A stretch of DNA of 64,000 bases from Enterobacter sp. R4-368 (GCF_000410515.1 NC_021500.1:2356001-2420000); one strand, 5' to 3'. Counted from the first letter of the stretch, positions 16,174 through 30,867 are shown. Made by a program: numbers and translations. Notes: generated from the sequence alone by a model not told the origin.

Positions 16174-17732
16174 ACTGCCTGTGGCACGTCGCGCAGGCGG
16201 AACACCTGCACCAGCTCGCGCAGATGTAACGCCTGATCGTTCAGCGCCGCTGCTGCTGCTACCGACTCTTCCACCAGGCTGGAGTTCTGCTGGGTGGTGG
16301 AGTCAATCAGGCCAATCGCGCTGTTAATCTGCGAAATACCATCGGTCTGCTCGCGGCTCGCCTGACCAATTTCGCGCAGGATAACATCCATCTCTTCCAC
16401 ATTACTGACCATACCGTTAATCAGCGCACTGGCTTTTTCGACCAGCGCCATGCCTTCACGAGTCTGGCTGGTAGAGCTTTCAATCAGATGGCGAATATCG
16501 TTGGCAGAGGAAGCGCTCTTCTGGGCTAACTGACGAACTTCACCCGCCACAACCGCAAAACCACGACCGTGTTCACCGGCGCGCGCCGCTTCGACCGCCG
16601 CGTTCAGCGCCAGAATGTTTGTCTGGAAGGCAATTGCGTCAATCAGGTTGATAATGTCGGACATACGATTGGACGTGTCGTTAATCACGCGCATCTTCTC
16701 GGTGACCTGCTTCATCATCTCGCCGTTGTTCTTCACGACCGTCGCCGCATCGGCAGAAAGGTGGGTCGCTTCGGAGGTGTGATCGGCGGTGTTTTTCACC
16801 GTCGCGGTGATCTGCTCCATGGACGCCGCCGTCTGCTCGACGGAGCTGGCCTGCTCTTCGGTACGCGCCGCCAGATCCTGGTTACCGGCCACAATCTGCG
16901 CCGCCGCGCTGGAAATACTCTCTGAGCCGTTTTGCACCTGATGAACGATCTCAACAAGACGGTTTTTCATCTCCATCAGCGCACGCAGCAGTACGCCGGT
17001 TTCATCGCGGTGGCGAGAATCGATGGTACGCGTCAAATCGCCATCGGCAATCGCTTCAGCAAAGGCAACCGCCTCACTCAGCGGGCGCGTGATCATCCGT
17101 ACGATATACCAGCCAATCAGGCTGCCCATGCCGATGCTAGCAATCGCCAGCAGAATCAGCATCAGGCGGTTAGAACTGAAATCGTTCTGCACCTGCTCGC
17201 CCGCCGCACGCATTTGCCCATCCTGAATGGCGATCAGCGCCAGCACCCGCTCTTTATAAGCATTCTGGATGTTAATGGTTTTGGTCATCATCTCCTGAAT
17301 CGCACCCGCGCGGTCGTTATTTTTAACGGCATCGAGAATGCGGAAACGTGAGTCGAGGTACTGCTGGCGCACGGTGCGGATGTCGGCGAGGATTTTCTGC
17401 GATTTATCATCACGCAGGTTTTTAGATAAATCCTCCAGCAGAGCGGTAATGTGGGAGCTTATCTCAGCAAGCTGCTTTTGCGACTCACCGGTCCATTTGC
17501 CGTCGCTATCCAGCAGCATCAGTTGCTGGGTGCTGACAAAGGTCTGGAAATTATCAATAAGCTGATTCGCTTTTACCGTGGTTGGGTAATCCTCATGCAC
17601 AATCTCTTGCATTCCGTTATTCGCGCGGTTCAGGCTGAAGAGAGACAGACAGGAACTCACTACCATTAACGCAATAAAAAAGCCGAACGCCAGAAATAAT
17701 TTCGTGCCGATTTTTACATCATGTAAAAACAT
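16170..17732 (-). CDS. Methyl-accepting chemotaxis protein, 4HB type
   Basis: 520 residues. Transmembrane helices lie at about 10-32 and 188-212, enclosing a periplasmic four-helix-bundle sensor. HAMP (about 212-265) and a long signalling hairpin with the tip sequence [21 protein letters not shown] follow. The C-terminus ends RDVPQAV, so the NWETF-type pentapeptide that tethers CheR/CheB on Tar and Tsr is absent. Ligand unknown. K-12 has no gene here; this receptor is inserted between yqjI and aer. A sigma-28-like promoter precedes it. Confidence 0.93.
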   Translation of the reverse strand: MFLHDVKIGTKLFLAFGFFIALMVVSSCLSLFSLNRANNGMQEIVHEDYPTTVKANQLIDNFQTFVSTQQLMLLDSDGKWTGESQKQLAEISSHITALLEDLSKNLRDDKSQKILADIRTVRQQYLDSRFRILDAVKNNDRAGAIQEMMTKTINIQNAYKERVLALIAIQDGQMRAAGEQVQNDFSSNRLMLILLAIASIGMGSLIGWYIVRMITRPLSEAVAFAEAIADGDLTRTIDSRHRDETGVLLRALMEMKNRLVEIVHQVQNGSESISSAAAQIVAGNQDLAARTEEQASSVEQTAASMEQITATVKNTADHTSEATHLSADAATVVKNNGEMMKQVTEKMRVINDTSNRMSDIINLIDAIAFQTNILALNAAVEAARAGEHGRGFAVVAGEVRQLAQKSASSANDIRHLIESSTSQTREGMALVEKASALINGMVSNVEEMDVILREIGQASREQTDGISQINSAIGLIDSTTQQNSSLVEESVAAAAALNDQALHLRELVQVFRLRDVPQAV

Positions 17733-17838
17733 ATATTCTCCATGGGTTTGATTATTTTATTGACGAAAGTTCCGCGCCCTCACCCTAATGGCGCGCTTAA
17801 GTCCCTGGCGCAAATTAAAAGAATGCAGCCACTAGCCG

Positions 17839-17865
17839 TTATCGGTAACGTTAGCGCTAACTTTA
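17839..17865 (-). promoter_or_regulatory. Sigma-28 (FliA) promoter of the chemoreceptor gene
   Basis: On the reverse strand TAAAGTTA, 11 bases, then ACCGATAA, against the consensus TAAAGTTT-N11-GCCGATAA. It starts about 107 bases before the coding sequence. The remaining AT-rich DNA up to the aer terminator at 18128 shows no gene. Confidence 0.8.
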
Positions 17866-18127
17866 TGAGTTTGATCGTTTTTTTAGTTACTTAATGAACT
17901 TTCTGATAGCAATCAACTATTAATAATGATCAATCGATCGTTATATATACGAAAATAAAGATTAGCGCAGGGCATATTAATATCGCTACATCAGATTTAA
18001 CTCTGCATAAAATAAGAGGCGCGAAAATATATTAATACTTCACAATGCGAACTGTGCTTAATATAAAATTAACAAAATATATATATCGCACTTACATGAA
18101 ATGGCAGAAATCAAGCGCTTACCAATA

Positions 18128-18159
18128 AAAAACCACCAGCGCGCGGCCAGTGGTTTTTT
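18128..18159 (-). terminator. aer terminator
   Basis: Reverse-strand stem aaccactg ... caggtggtt-like pair closing over a GC-rich loop and followed by a T run, 18 bases after the aer stop codon. Confidence 0.75.
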
Positions 18160-18176
18160 AAGAGCAACGTAAACTG

Positions 18177-19697
18177 TTAGTGCAAAACGGCGACGGCATC
18201 CTGCAGGCGGGCGGCGCGATGTTTAACCATTGCCGAAACCGCCGCGCTCTCCTCTACCAAACCAGCGTTTTTCTGCGTGATGGCATCCAGTTCCGCCACT
18301 GCGCGCGTCAGTTCAGAAAGCCCGGTAGCCTGCTCCGATGTCGACTGGCTAATCTGGCCGATCAGCGCAGTGACGTTTTGTACCTGATTAACAATATCTT
18401 CCATCGTGCGGCCTGCGGCATGCACCTGGTCATAACCAGACTGCACTTTACTGGCACTGGCGTCGATCAGCTTACGAATATCATTCGCCGCGCTGGCGCT
18501 GCGGCTCGCCAGGTGGCGAACTTCACCCGCCACGACCGCAAACCCTTTGCCCTGCTCGCCTGCCCTGGCCGCTTCTACCGCGGCATTCAGCGCCAGGATA
18601 TTGGTCTGGAAAGCGATGTCATTAATCAGCTTGGTAATAGAGCCGATACGCCCGGTGCTATCGGCAATCTCGTCCATGGTTTTCACCACCGTCTCCATCG
18701 CCTTACCGCCGTGCGTGGCGGCGCTACTGGCGGAGCTGGAGAGCTCGTCTGCCGCCGATGCTGTTTGCGAGTTGTTTTGTACCGATGCCGCCATCTGGCT
18801 CATGGTGGCAACCGTCTGCTGCACATTCACCACCGTCTGGCGCGTGCGTTCATTAAGATCTTCATTACCTTTCGCCAGCGTTTCACTGCCGCTACGCACA
18901 CTGTGAACCTGGGTTGAAACGTCATTGATCAACCAACGGCACATCAGCCCCAGTTGCCCGATCGCCCGCAATGTCAGCCCCAACTCATCGCTGCGGTTCA
19001 ACGGTTGCACGCTATTGCGTTCCCCGGTGGCCACACTCAGCGCCTGACGCGCCACGTTTTCCGCCGGGCGAACGATTTGCCACTCAAATGCCAGGCAGCC
19101 CAGCAACATCGCCAGCGTGCTCACCGCCAGCGCCAGGCCGCCTGCATCGGTGAACCATAATCCAGCAAATTGCGCAGCCCACAACAACGTCATGACGCTG
19201 CGCGCACGCCAGCGTAGCGGCATGCCCGCCAGTTTTCCCCACCAGTGCTTGCTAATGACCAGGCCTTTATAGACACGTTTGTTGCAGCGCCCTTCATTTA
19301 ACGCTTTGTACAGCGGTTCAACGGCGGCGATCTCCTCATCTTTCGCCTCGGTGCGAATCGACATGTAGCCGGTGACTTTGCCGTTGCGCACCATCGGCAC
19401 AGCATTGGCTCGCACCCAGTAATGATCGCCATTTTTACGCCGGTTTTTGACGATGCCGCTCCACGGCTCGCCCTGTTTCAGGGTGTACCACATATCGGCA
19501 AAAGCCGCTTTTGGCATATCCGGGTGGCGAACAAGATTGTGGGGCTGGCCGAGCAACTCGCTGTGGGAGTAGCCACTGGCATGGATAAACGCGTCGTTGG
19601 CGTGGGTGATGTAACTTTGCTGGTCAGTTGTCGACATCAGCGTGGTGTCATCCTCCAGCATAAAGCGCTGTTGGCTGACATAAGGAGGAGAAGACAT
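18177..19697 (-). CDS. aer: Aerotaxis receptor Aer
   Basis: 506 residues, the same length as E. coli Aer. The N-terminal PAS domain (about 10-120) binds FAD ([44 protein letters not shown]). A hydrophobic membrane anchor covers about 165-205, followed by HAMP and the signalling tip [18 protein letters not shown]. It steers swimming toward favourable redox conditions. It is a single-gene unit with a FliA promoter and its own terminator. Confidence 0.97.
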   Translation of the reverse strand: MSSPPYVSQQRFMLEDDTTLMSTTDQQSYITHANDAFIHASGYSHSELLGQPHNLVRHPDMPKAAFADMWYTLKQGEPWSGIVKNRRKNGDHYWVRANAVPMVRNGKVTGYMSIRTEAKDEEIAAVEPLYKALNEGRCNKRVYKGLVISKHWWGKLAGMPLRWRARSVMTLLWAAQFAGLWFTDAGGLALAVSTLAMLLGCLAFEWQIVRPAENVARQALSVATGERNSVQPLNRSDELGLTLRAIGQLGLMCRWLINDVSTQVHSVRSGSETLAKGNEDLNERTRQTVVNVQQTVATMSQMAASVQNNSQTASAADELSSSASSAATHGGKAMETVVKTMDEIADSTGRIGSITKLINDIAFQTNILALNAAVEAARAGEQGKGFAVVAGEVRHLASRSASAANDIRKLIDASASKVQSGYDQVHAAGRTMEDIVNQVQNVTALIGQISQSTSEQATGLSELTRAVAELDAITQKNAGLVEESAAVSAMVKHRAARLQDAVAVLH

Positions 19698-19747
19698 GAT
19701 TGCGTCCTATGCAGGTTATATTGCTGTTAAAAATTACTGCGAATGTT

Positions 19748-19774
19748 ATTTCGGCGATAATGGGTTTATCTTTA
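19748..19774 (-). promoter_or_regulatory. Sigma-28 (FliA) promoter of aer
   Basis: Reverse strand TAAAGATA-N11-GCCGAAAT, close to the FliA consensus, about 50 bases before the aer start. The rest of the 432-base aer-patA gap is AT-rich and holds the patA promoter near 20070. Confidence 0.75.
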
Positions 19775-20067
19775 GTTGTTAAATTTGATTTAGATCGCAA
19801 TTTGCAATAAAACCCTGTTTTTCGTGGGCTCGTTAACCCTATGATTATTAATAATTTCGCAGCGTTACCATCACGATTCCCTCATGAGAATGCATCATTA
19901 CCGCGCATTTATTGCACTATATTGGCGCAACTTAGCCATCTCTCCGTCCGCAATGAATGATTTTTAACCACAAAAGATACAAAATATTAACGGGACGGCA
20001 TGATTAAATTTTGTGCGCCTTCATTTTCCCCTGGCATTTATCCCGATTTATGCTCCCCGCACCGAAG

Positions 20068-21509
<1,442 letters not shown>

Positions 21510-21520
21510 ACAGACGCATA

Positions 21521-21550
21521 AAACCCTCTCCCGGCGGGAGAGGGTTTTTT
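21521..21550 (+). terminator. patA terminator
   Basis: Stem aaaccctctccc / gggagagggtttttt with a 2-4 base loop and T run, 11 bases after the patA stop. Confidence 0.9.
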
Positions 21551-21693
21551 ATTGCTCACAGAAAATCCGGGATCATCAACACGCTCTGGTTTTCTGCCCT
21601 GCTGTCTTGCAATTTCACACTCTCGCAGAAATGTCTTTTGCAGGTGCGGTATGCGCTTTCAGGCGCAATCAATGCTGCCATGAAAGCGGATGT

Positions 21694-21987
21694 TTACTTC
21701 GGCAGTAAACCAATAAAGCTGCGTTTTTTGCGCGGCTCCGACATCAGTTCTTCCAGCTTCTCCACGCACGCCAGGTAGTGCGGTGTCTCCTTGTGCGCCT
21801 GGACCGCGGCGTCATCCTGATACGCTTCATAAATAAAAAAGCGGGTTTTCACTTTCGGATCCTGTAATACATCAAAACGCAGATTCCCCGGCTCGCGGAT
21901 AGCGCCTTCGTGATTGGCACGAAAGACCTGTAAAAACTCATCTACTCTGTCCGGTTTGATATTGATTTCCACCAGCGTCACATTCAT
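21694..21987 (-). CDS. lsrG: (4S)-4-hydroxy-5-phosphonooxypentane-2,3-dione isomerase LsrG
   Basis: 97 residues of the antibiotic-biosynthesis-monooxygenase fold, very similar to E. coli LsrG ([29 protein letters not shown], then FFIYEAY and HKETPHY). It isomerises phospho-AI-2 for cleavage by LsrF and so quenches the quorum signal. The start overlaps the lsrF stop by 4 bases. Confidence 0.95.
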   Translation of the reverse strand: MNVTLVEINIKPDRVDEFLQVFRANHEGAIREPGNLRFDVLQDPKVKTRFFIYEAYQDDAAVQAHKETPHYLACVEKLEELMSEPRKKRSFIGLLPK

Positions 21988-22871
21988 GGTTGCTCTCCTT
22001 GTTTTTCCTCCAGCCAGAACTGGTACGCCTCACGGGCGTGCATGTGCTCGTGTACCACTTTTTTCACCGCCTTGAGCATGGCGAGCGGCGCGCTGGACTG
22101 GAAAATGTTGCGCCCCATATCCACGCCCGACGCGCCCTGATCAATGGCGCGGAAGCACATCTCCAGCGCCTCCTGCTCGGGTAACTTTTTCCCGCCAGCA
22201 ATCACGATCGGCACCGGGCAACTGGCGGTGACCTTTTCGAACCCCTCTTCCACAAAGTAGGTTTTCACAAACTGCGCGCCCATTTCGGCGGCGATACGGC
22301 TGGCCAGCGAAAAATAACGCGCATCGCGCGTCATCTCTTTACCCACTCCGGTCACTGCCATCGTTGGCACACCGTAGCGGTTGCCCGCGTCCACCAGCTT
22401 GATGATGTTATTAATCGACTGGTGTTCATGCTCACTGCCGATGTAGATTTGCGCCGCCACCGCACAGACGTTGAGCCGCAGCGCGTCTTCCATCGCCACC
22501 GCAACGCATTCGTTAGAAAGTTCTGCGAGGATTGAGTTGCCGCCAGAGGCGCGCAGCACCACCGGTTTATTGGTGGCGGGCGGCACCACACTGCGCAAAA
22601 TGCCACGCGTACACATCAGCACATCGGTTTGCGCGAACAGCGGCGCAATCGATAGATCAATACGCTCAAGCCCGGTCGTCGGTCCCTGAAAATAGCCGTG
22701 ATCGAAGGCCAGCATCACCGTGCGGTTACTCTGTGGGTTAAAGATCCTTGCCAGCCGCGATTGCATGCCCCAGTCCAGCGCACCGCAGCCCTTCAGGGTG
22801 AAAGGCACATTTTGCTGCGCGGTGCCCAGGCCAAAGTCTTTGCCATCTTTGATGTCATCTACATCCGCCAT
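21984..22871 (-). CDS. lsrF: 3-hydroxy-2,4-pentadione-5-phosphate thiolase LsrF
   Basis: 295 residues, DeoC/FbaB aldolase family, nearly collinear with E. coli LsrF ([19 protein letters not shown] start, [40 protein letters not shown]). It transfers the acetyl group from processed phospho-AI-2 to coenzyme A. In E. coli it follows lsrACDB; here the transporter genes are missing and lsrF is the first gene, divergent from lsrK across 138 bases. Confidence 0.96.
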   Translation of the reverse strand: MADVDDIKDGKDFGLGTAQQNVPFTLKGCGALDWGMQSRLARIFNPQSNRTVMLAFDHGYFQGPTTGLERIDLSIAPLFAQTDVLMCTRGILRSVVPPATNKPVVLRASGGNSILAELSNECVAVAMEDALRLNVCAVAAQIYIGSEHEHQSINNIIKLVDAGNRYGVPTMAVTGVGKEMTRDARYFSLASRIAAEMGAQFVKTYFVEEGFEKVTASCPVPIVIAGGKKLPEQEALEMCFRAIDQGASGVDMGRNIFQSSAPLAMLKAVKKVVHEHMHAREAYQFWLEEKQGEQP

Positions 22872-23009
22872 CCTGCCTCCCGCAAAAAGCTGTGATAGAA
22901 CAAGTGATTTTGTGACTGATGAATGTTCAAAAGCGTAGGCGCTGAACTATATTTACGACCGTACGAGGATCACAGTTTTATCTATGATGCTTGCGAGGGG
23001 GCAAAACCC

Positions 23010-24584
23010 ATGAGTTACCTTTTAGCGTTAGATGCAGGGACTGGCAGCATTCGGGCAGTGATCTTCGACTTAAGCGGGCGGCAAATTGCCGTCGGCCAGG
23101 CCGAGTGGAAACACCTCAGCGTGGAAAACGTCCCCGGCTCAATGGAGTTCGACCTCAACACCAACTGGCAACTGGCCTGCCAGTGCATCCGCCAGGCGCT
23201 GAAAACCGCCGGTCTGAGCGGCGCGGATATCCAGTCAGTCGCCTGCTGCTCCATGCGCGAAGGCATTGTGCTGTATAACAATAATGGCGACGCCATCTGG
23301 GCGTGCGCCAACGTGGATTCCCGCGCCAGCCATGAAGTCGCCGAGTTAAAAGAGATCCATGACTGGCAGTTTGAAGCCGAAGTCTACAGCGTTTCCGGGC
23401 AGACGCTGGCGCTCAGCGCCATGCCGCGTCTGCTGTGGCTGGCGCATCATCGCCCCGACATTTACCGCGATACCGCCACCATCACCATGATCAGCGACTG
23501 GCTGGCCTCGCGCCTCTCCGGCTGGTTAGCGGTGGATCCTTCCAATGCCGGCACCACCGGTATGCTCGATCTTTTCACGCGCGACTGGCGGCCCGACTTA
23601 CTGGATATGGCCGGGTTACGCCCGGATCTGTTATCACCGGTGAAAGAGACCGGCAGCCTGTTGGGCGAAGTCACTCACCAGGCGGCGCAAGAGTGCGGTC
23701 TGCGCGAAGGCACGCCGGTAGTGATGGGCGGCGGTGATGTACAGCTCGGCAGCCTTGGCCTTGGCGTGGTGCGCGCCGGACAAACCGCCGTGCTCGGCGG
23801 TACATTCTGGCAGCAAGTGGTGAACCTGCCGCAAGTGCGCACTGACCCGGAAATGAATATCCGCGTCAATCCGCATGTCATTCCAGGCATGGTGCAAGCG
23901 GAGTCGATAAGCTTTTTCACCGGCCTGACCATGCGCTGGTTCCGCGACGCGTTTTGCGCCGAAGAAAAGTTGATTGCCGAGCGGATGGGCATTGACGCCT
24001 ACACCTTACTGGAAGAGATGGCAGGCCGGGTACCGGCGGGTTCATGGGGCGTAATGCCCATTTTCTCCGACGCCATGCACTTCAAGCAGTGGTATCACGC
24101 CGCACCGTCGTTTATTAACCTCTCCATCGACCCGGAAAAATGCAACAAAGCCACGCTGTTCCGCGCGCTGGAAGAGAACGCCGCCATTGTTTCCGCCTGC
24201 AATCTGGCGCAGATTTCACGCTTTTCCGGCGTGCAGTTCGACAGCCTGGTCTTCGCCGGTGGCGGTGCGAAAGGCGCGCTGTGGAGCCAGATTTTAAGCG
24301 ATGTCACGGGCCTGCCGGTACGCGTGCCGGAAGTGAAAGAGGCCACCGCGCTGGGCTGTGCCATCGCCGCGGGTGTGGGTGCCGGGTTGTATGACGACAT
24401 GGCAGCCACCGGCGAGCGGCTGGTGCGCTGGAGCCGGGAATTTACGCCGAACCCGGAACATCGCGAGCTGTACGACACCATGATGCTGAAGTGGCAGAAA
24501 ATCTACGCAGAACAACTCGGCCTCGTCGACAGCGGTTTAACCACATCCCTGTGGCAGGCACCCGGCCTGACAACCGGCGCCTGA
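23010..24584 (+). CDS. lsrK: Autoinducer-2 kinase LsrK
   Basis: 524 residues from the ATG at 23010, which has GCGAGGGGG upstream. FGGY carbohydrate kinase family, very close to E. coli Lsr[30 protein letters not shown] block, [35 protein letters not shown] and the C-terminal [15 protein letters not shown]. It phosphorylates internalised AI-2. A 29-codon upstream extension exists but has no counterpart in E. coli. The regulator lsrR normally next to it is absent. Confidence 0.95.
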   Translation: MSYLLALDAGTGSIRAVIFDLSGRQIAVGQAEWKHLSVENVPGSMEFDLNTNWQLACQCIRQALKTAGLSGADIQSVACCSMREGIVLYNNNGDAIWACANVDSRASHEVAELKEIHDWQFEAEVYSVSGQTLALSAMPRLLWLAHHRPDIYRDTATITMISDWLASRLSGWLAVDPSNAGTTGMLDLFTRDWRPDLLDMAGLRPDLLSPVKETGSLLGEVTHQAAQECGLREGTPVVMGGGDVQLGSLGLGVVRAGQTAVLGGTFWQQVVNLPQVRTDPEMNIRVNPHVIPGMVQAESISFFTGLTMRWFRDAFCAEEKLIAERMGIDAYTLLEEMAGRVPAGSWGVMPIFSDAMHFKQWYHAAPSFINLSIDPEKCNKATLFRALEENAAIVSACNLAQISRFSGVQFDSLVFAGGGAKGALWSQILSDVTGLPVRVPEVKEATALGCAIAAGVGAGLYDDMAATGERLVRWSREFTPNPEHRELYDTMMLKWQKIYAEQLGLVDSGLTTSLWQAPGLTTGA

Positions 24585-24624
24585 CGCGCTTTTCCCTCTC
24601 CCGTTGCGGGAGAGGGATATTTGA

Positions 24625-26748
<2,124 letters not shown>

Positions 26749-26810
26749 AATAACTGGCTTAAAGCTTTCCGCCCCCCCAGCCTGGCTGGAAGTTTTCTAT
26801 GGATAACAAA

Positions 26811-26834
26811 GTGGCCCGCAAAGCGGGCCACTTT
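26811..26834. terminator. Bidirectional terminator between fadH and rlmG
   Basis: Perfect 9-base stem gtggcccgc / gcgggccac with a short loop between the convergent genes. It is followed by ctttcc rather than a pure T run on either side. Confidence 0.65.
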
Positions 26835-26837
26835 CCA

Positions 26838-27968
26838 TTAGCGTTTCTTACGCACTTTCACCGCTTTCAGCACCACGAACTTGTTGTTAGTGGCGAGGGT
26901 TTCGCAGTTGCCAAATACGCGTTTTAGCTTGCGGAAATAGTCGAGGTGGCGGTTGCCGACAATGCGCAGTTCGCCGCCATATTTCAGGCAAAAACGCGCA
27001 TCGTTGAACATCTGCCAGGCAATATGATCGGTAATCGCGCTCTGCTGATGGAACGGCGGGTTACACACGATTGCATCAAACCTGTCCGGCTCCACGCCGG
27101 ACAGCGAGTTATTGATCATAAACTCGCTGCGTTCAACGGCTTGTGGCAGGTTCGCTTCCACATTCAGCCGCGCGGAAGCCACCGCCATCGCCGACTCATC
27201 GGCGAACAGCACACGGCTGTTCGGGTTTTGCGCCAGCAGTTTTAAACCAATCACACCGTTGCCGCAGCCTAAATCAACCATCTCACCTTCCACGTTTTCC
27301 GGCAGATGTTGCAGGAAAAATCGCGCGCCAATATCCAGCCCGCTGCGGGAAAAGACATTGGCATGGTTATGGATAGTCCAGTTCGTGCCGTCCAGCTTCC
27401 AGCTGGCGAGCATAGAACTCTCCTCAAGCGCAGGCGCGTTAAATGTGCAGTTGATGAGCCGGGCTTTTTTCCATGCCAGCGTGGTGGTGGTCGGCCCGAG
27501 AATTTTTTCAAACAGCGCTAACGTCGAGTTGTGGACATCGCGCGCTTTCGCCCCGGCGATAATCCGCGTGCTCGGCGTGACAACCTCGCGTAGCGCGCGC
27601 AGTTGCTGCTCGAGCAGCGCCAGCTGTTTTGGCACTTTAATCAGCACTAACGCCGGGTTTGCAGGCAGCGGGTGCAGGCTGTCTTGCAGCGTGACGGCGG
27701 TTTCGTCCAGATCGTTAATGCGCAGGTTATGCTGTGTCGCCAGCTCTGCTATATAGGAGTCGTTGACGGAAACCGGGCGATGCGACGCCAGCGCACAGGC
27801 CAGCGCGCCGAAGCTGTCGTTAAAAATCAGAACCGGGCCATCGACCTCATTCACCTGTTGCAGCAGATATTCATCCGCCGCGTCCCACGCCTGTAGCGAC
27901 GCCTCTTCCACGCCGACAGGGAATCTGTCTAAAGTGAATGATTGTCCGTTTAACTCAACCTGGCTCAT
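26838..27968 (-). CDS. rlmG: 23S rRNA m2G1835 methyltransferase RlmG
   Basis: 376 residues. The C-terminal Rossmann methyltransferase (about 195-370) has the SAM motif [12 protein letters not shown] and the catalytic NPPF motif ([10 protein letters not shown]). The N-terminal half is the degenerate duplicated domain typical of RlmG/RsmC. It methylates G1835 of 23S rRNA. The basic C-terminus KVRKKR fits RNA binding. Divergent from ygjP across 70 bases. Confidence 0.95.
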   Translation of the reverse strand: MSQVELNGQSFTLDRFPVGVEEASLQAWDAADEYLLQQVNEVDGPVLIFNDSFGALACALASHRPVSVNDSYIAELATQHNLRINDLDETAVTLQDSLHPLPANPALVLIKVPKQLALLEQQLRALREVVTPSTRIIAGAKARDVHNSTLALFEKILGPTTTTLAWKKARLINCTFNAPALEESSMLASWKLDGTNWTIHNHANVFSRSGLDIGARFFLQHLPENVEGEMVDLGCGNGVIGLKLLAQNPNSRVLFADESAMAVASARLNVEANLPQAVERSEFMINNSLSGVEPDRFDAIVCNPPFHQQSAITDHIAWQMFNDARFCLKYGGELRIVGNRHLDYFRKLKRVFGNCETLATNNKFVVLKAVKVRKKR

Positions 27969-28038
27969 CGCCCCTCCGCAATGCTAAAATTCGCGCGTTT
28001 TATCGCTTAATTATCCGGAGATGTAAACACATTTCGCC

Positions 28039-28539
28039 ATGAACAAGCTGACCTATCTTCAGGGCTACCCTGAATCCCTGCTGACGCAGGTTACCGCCCT
28101 GATTGAACAGAACCGGCTGGGCGAGGTGCTGCAAAAGCGCTATCCGGAAAGCCACGACATCACCACCGATAAAGCGCTTTATCACTATACGCAAACGCTG
28201 AAAAATCAGTATCTGCGTAACGCCGCGCCGGTGAATAAGGTGATGTATGACAGCAAAATCCATGTGTTAAACAATGCACTCGGCTTACATACGGCGGTCT
28301 CCCGCGTCCAGGGCGGCAAATTAAAAGCCAAAGCGGAAATCCGCGTCGCCACGGTGTTTCGCGACGCGCCAGAAGCCTTCTTGCGGATGATCGTGGTTCA
28401 CGAACTTGCGCATCTGAAAGAGAAAGATCACAACAAAGCGTTCTACCAGCTGTGCTGCTATATGGAGCCGCAGTACCACCAGCTCGAGTTTGATACGCGG
28501 TTGTGGCTAACGCATCTGACGCTGGATCGTAACGGGTGA
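28039..28539 (+). CDS. ygjP: YgjP-like metal-dependent hydrolase (WrbP/M48-like)
   Basis: 166 residues, DUF45/YgjP family. The zinc metalloprotease motif HELAHLKEKDHNKAF (H-E-x-x-H plus a downstream H) is present at about 122-136. Similar to E. coli YgjP over its full length. Substrate unknown; cytoplasmic, no signal peptide. Confidence 0.93.
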   Translation: MNKLTYLQGYPESLLTQVTALIEQNRLGEVLQKRYPESHDITTDKALYHYTQTLKNQYLRNAAPVNKVMYDSKIHVLNNALGLHTAVSRVQGGKLKAKAEIRVATVFRDAPEAFLRMIVVHELAHLKEKDHNKAFYQLCCYMEPQYHQLEFDTRLWLTHLTLDRNG

Positions 28540-28644
28540 GATTTTCGCCATCACCTTTTGTGCTTGTGCGGGGCAGTGCACTGGTTTTGTCATCTCGTCG
28601 TGCTAGAGTGATCGAAGACCCCCTTACGGAGAATTAGCGCCTGT

Positions 28645-29643
28645 ATGATACGTTTCGCTGTCATAGGTACGAACTGGATCACCCGCCAGTTCGTCGATGC
28701 CGCCCATGAAACGGGCAAATATAAACTCACCGCCGTTTTTTCCCGCAGCCTTGAACAGGCGCAAACGTTCGCCAACGACTACCCGGTCGAACATCTGTTT
28801 ACCTCGCTTGAAGATATGGCACAAAGCGATGCGATTGACGCGGTTTATATTGCCAGCCCGAATTCCCTGCATTTCCCACAGACGCAGCTTTTTCTGCGTC
28901 ACAAAAAGCATGTGATCTGCGAAAAACCGCTGGCCTCCAACCTGCGTGAAGTGGAAGCGGCCATCGCCTGCGCGCGGGAAAATCAGGTGGTGCTGTTTGA
29001 AGCGTTCAAAACCGCCAGCCTGCCGAATTTTATTTTGCTGAAACAAACGCTGGCCAAAGCGGGCAAGCTCCGTAAAGCCTTTATCAACTACTGCCAGTAT
29101 TCGTCGCGCTACCAGCGTTACCTGGACGGAGAAAACCCGAATACCTTTAATCCGGCGTTTTCCAACGGCTCGATTATGGACATTGGCTTCTACTGCCTGG
29201 CGTCCGCCGTGGCGCTGTGGGGCGAGCCGCACAGCGTTCAGGCCACCGCCAGCCTGCTGGAAAGCGGCGTGGATGCCCACGGCGTGGTGGTGATGGATTA
29301 CGGTGATTTCAGCGTCACGCTGCAACACTCGAAAGTGAGTGATTCCGTGCTGCCGAGCGAAATTCAGGGCGAGGCCGGATCGCTGGTGATCGAGAAAATC
29401 TCCGAATGCCAGAAAGTCTCGTTCGTGCCGCGCGGCGGCAAAGCGCAGGAACTGACACAGCCGCAGCACATCAATACCATGCTGTATGAAGCGGAAACTT
29501 TTGCCCGCCTGGTGGAAGAGAACGAAGTCAACCACCCTGGGCTGGACGTAAGCCGGGTCACGGCAAAACTGCTGACCGAAATTCGCCGCCAGATCGGCGT
29601 CGTTTTCCCGGCGGATGACATCGGCGAACAGCTGCCGGCGTAA
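28645..29643 (+). CDS. ygjR: Gfo/Idh/MocA-family oxidoreductase YgjR
   Basis: 332 residues. N-terminal Rossmann fold (MIRFAVIGTNWITRQFVDAA), then AVYIASPNSLHFPQ-like block and CEKPLASN, the conserved E-K-P of the family. C-terminal dehydrogenase domain (about 130-320). Substrate not established; NAD(P)-dependent sugar or inositol-type substrates are usual in the family. Good ribosome site (ACGGAGAA) before the ATG. Confidence 0.93.
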   Translation: MIRFAVIGTNWITRQFVDAAHETGKYKLTAVFSRSLEQAQTFANDYPVEHLFTSLEDMAQSDAIDAVYIASPNSLHFPQTQLFLRHKKHVICEKPLASNLREVEAAIACARENQVVLFEAFKTASLPNFILLKQTLAKAGKLRKAFINYCQYSSRYQRYLDGENPNTFNPAFSNGSIMDIGFYCLASAVALWGEPHSVQATASLLESGVDAHGVVVMDYGDFSVTLQHSKVSDSVLPSEIQGEAGSLVIEKISECQKVSFVPRGGKAQELTQPQHINTMLYEAETFARLVEENEVNHPGLDVSRVTAKLLTEIRRQIGVVFPADDIGEQLPA

Positions 29644-29705
29644 AGGTTCGTAAAGCATAGATGGCTTCACATTGACGGAATCAATATGCTGACATATTTT
29701 GTTAC

Positions 29706-29872
29706 CTGCAAAGGGGAGTAACTTCATTGCCGGTGGATCGTCATTACGATGCGTATATGCATCCGGTCGCCGGGCGTCTTCACAGACGTAAGTGAGACCT
29801 TGCCGGAAGGCGAGGATCCATTGCACCTAAAGCAAACGGCTAACCTCTTCCGACGTTAGCCGTTTTTGTTTT
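29706..29872 (+). ncRNA. yybP-ykoY riboswitch / pH-responsive leader of alx (SraF)
   Basis: The leader contains the yybP-ykoY core elements aaaGGGGAGTA (29711-29720) and TGAGACCTTGCCGGAAGGC (about 29792-29811). They are followed by a strong hairpin cggctaac ... gttagccg and a T-rich tract (29836-29872) just before the alx ribosome site. In E. coli this leader (SraF/PRE) controls alx in response to alkaline pH and manganese. The terminator-like hairpin suggests the same on/off folding here. Confidence 0.92.
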
Positions 29873-29890
29873 TAGGTAAGGATTCACACA

Positions 29891-30856
29891 ATGAATACTG
29901 TCGGTACACCGATGTTATGGGGCGGCTTCGCGATTGTGGTCGTGATTATGCTGGCCGTCGACCTTCTGCTTCAGGGGCGTCGCGGCGTCCATACGATGAC
30001 CATGAAGCAGGCGGCCGCCTGGTCTGTGGTTTGGGTCAGCCTCTCCCTGCTGTTCAACGCCGCCTTCTGGTGGTATCTCACGCAAACCGAAGGACGCGCT
30101 GTTGCCGACACGCAGGCGCTGGCGTTCCTCACCGGTTATCTGATTGAAAAAGCGCTGGCGGTCGATAACGTCTTCGTCTGGCTGATGCTGTTTAGCTACT
30201 TCTCCGTGCCTGCCGCGTTGCAGCGCCGGGTGCTGGTTTACGGCGTGCTCGGCGCGATTGTGCTGCGCACGATTATGATTTTCGCTGGCAGCTGGCTTAT
30301 CACCCAGTTCTCGTGGCTGTTGTATGTTTTTGGCGCGTTCCTGCTGTTTACCGGCGTGAAAATGGCGCTGGCGAAAGAGGATGAAACCGGCATCGGCGAC
30401 AAACCGCTGGTGCGCTGGCTGCGCAGCCATTTACGCATGACCGATACCATCGAAAATGAGCACTTTTTCGTGCGCAAAAATGGCCTGCTGTTCGCGACGC
30501 CATTATTGCTGGTGCTGATTCTGGTCGAATTGAGCGATGTGATTTTTGCGGTCGACAGTATCCCGGCTATTTTTGCCGTGACCACCGATCCGTTTATCGT
30601 GCTGACCTCAAACCTGTTTGCGATTCTGGGCCTGCGTGCGATGTATTTTCTGCTGGCGGGCGTGGCGGAGCGTTTCTCGATGCTCAAATATGGTTTGTCG
30701 GTCATTCTGGTGTTTATCGGCATCAAGATGCTGATTGTCGATTTCTTCCATATTCCGATCGCCGTCTCGCTTGGCGTGGTAGGCGGCATCCTCGTGCTGA
30801 CCATGCTGCTCAACGCGTGGGTTAACCACCAGCACGACAAGAAAAACAGGGCGTAA
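29891..30856 (+). CDS. alx: TerC-family manganese/pH membrane protein Alx
   Basis: 321 residues, same length as E. coli Alx. About nine transmembrane helices are visible. TerC motifs: [18 protein letters not shown] with its acidic residues in membrane, and [20 protein letters not shown]. It is linked to manganese export and alkaline pH in E. coli. Expression is controlled by the riboswitch just upstream. Confidence 0.96.
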   Translation: MNTVGTPMLWGGFAIVVVIMLAVDLLLQGRRGVHTMTMKQAAAWSVVWVSLSLLFNAAFWWYLTQTEGRAVADTQALAFLTGYLIEKALAVDNVFVWLMLFSYFSVPAALQRRVLVYGVLGAIVLRTIMIFAGSWLITQFSWLLYVFGAFLLFTGVKMALAKEDETGIGDKPLVRWLRSHLRMTDTIENEHFFVRKNGLLFATPLLLVLILVELSDVIFAVDSIPAIFAVTTDPFIVLTSNLFAILGLRAMYFLLAGVAERFSMLKYGLSVILVFIGIKMLIVDFFHIPIAVSLGVVGGILVLTMLLNAWVNHQHDKKNRA

Positions 30857-30867
30857 GCCGTAAATGG

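Noticed and set aside
20032..20055. A second sigma-54-like match (tggcat ... tatgct) before patA
   Set aside because: GG and GC are 17 bases apart instead of 10.
24593..24615. Palindrome ccctctcccg / cgggagaggg as a possible insertion-sequence end
   Set aside because: It resembles the hairpin after patA and is best seen as a terminator-like or REP-type hairpin; no transposase or target duplication is nearby.
28624..29826. A 400-codon reverse reading frame
   Set aside because: It is the complement of ygjR and runs into the alx leader; the forward gene is a conserved protein with all family motifs.
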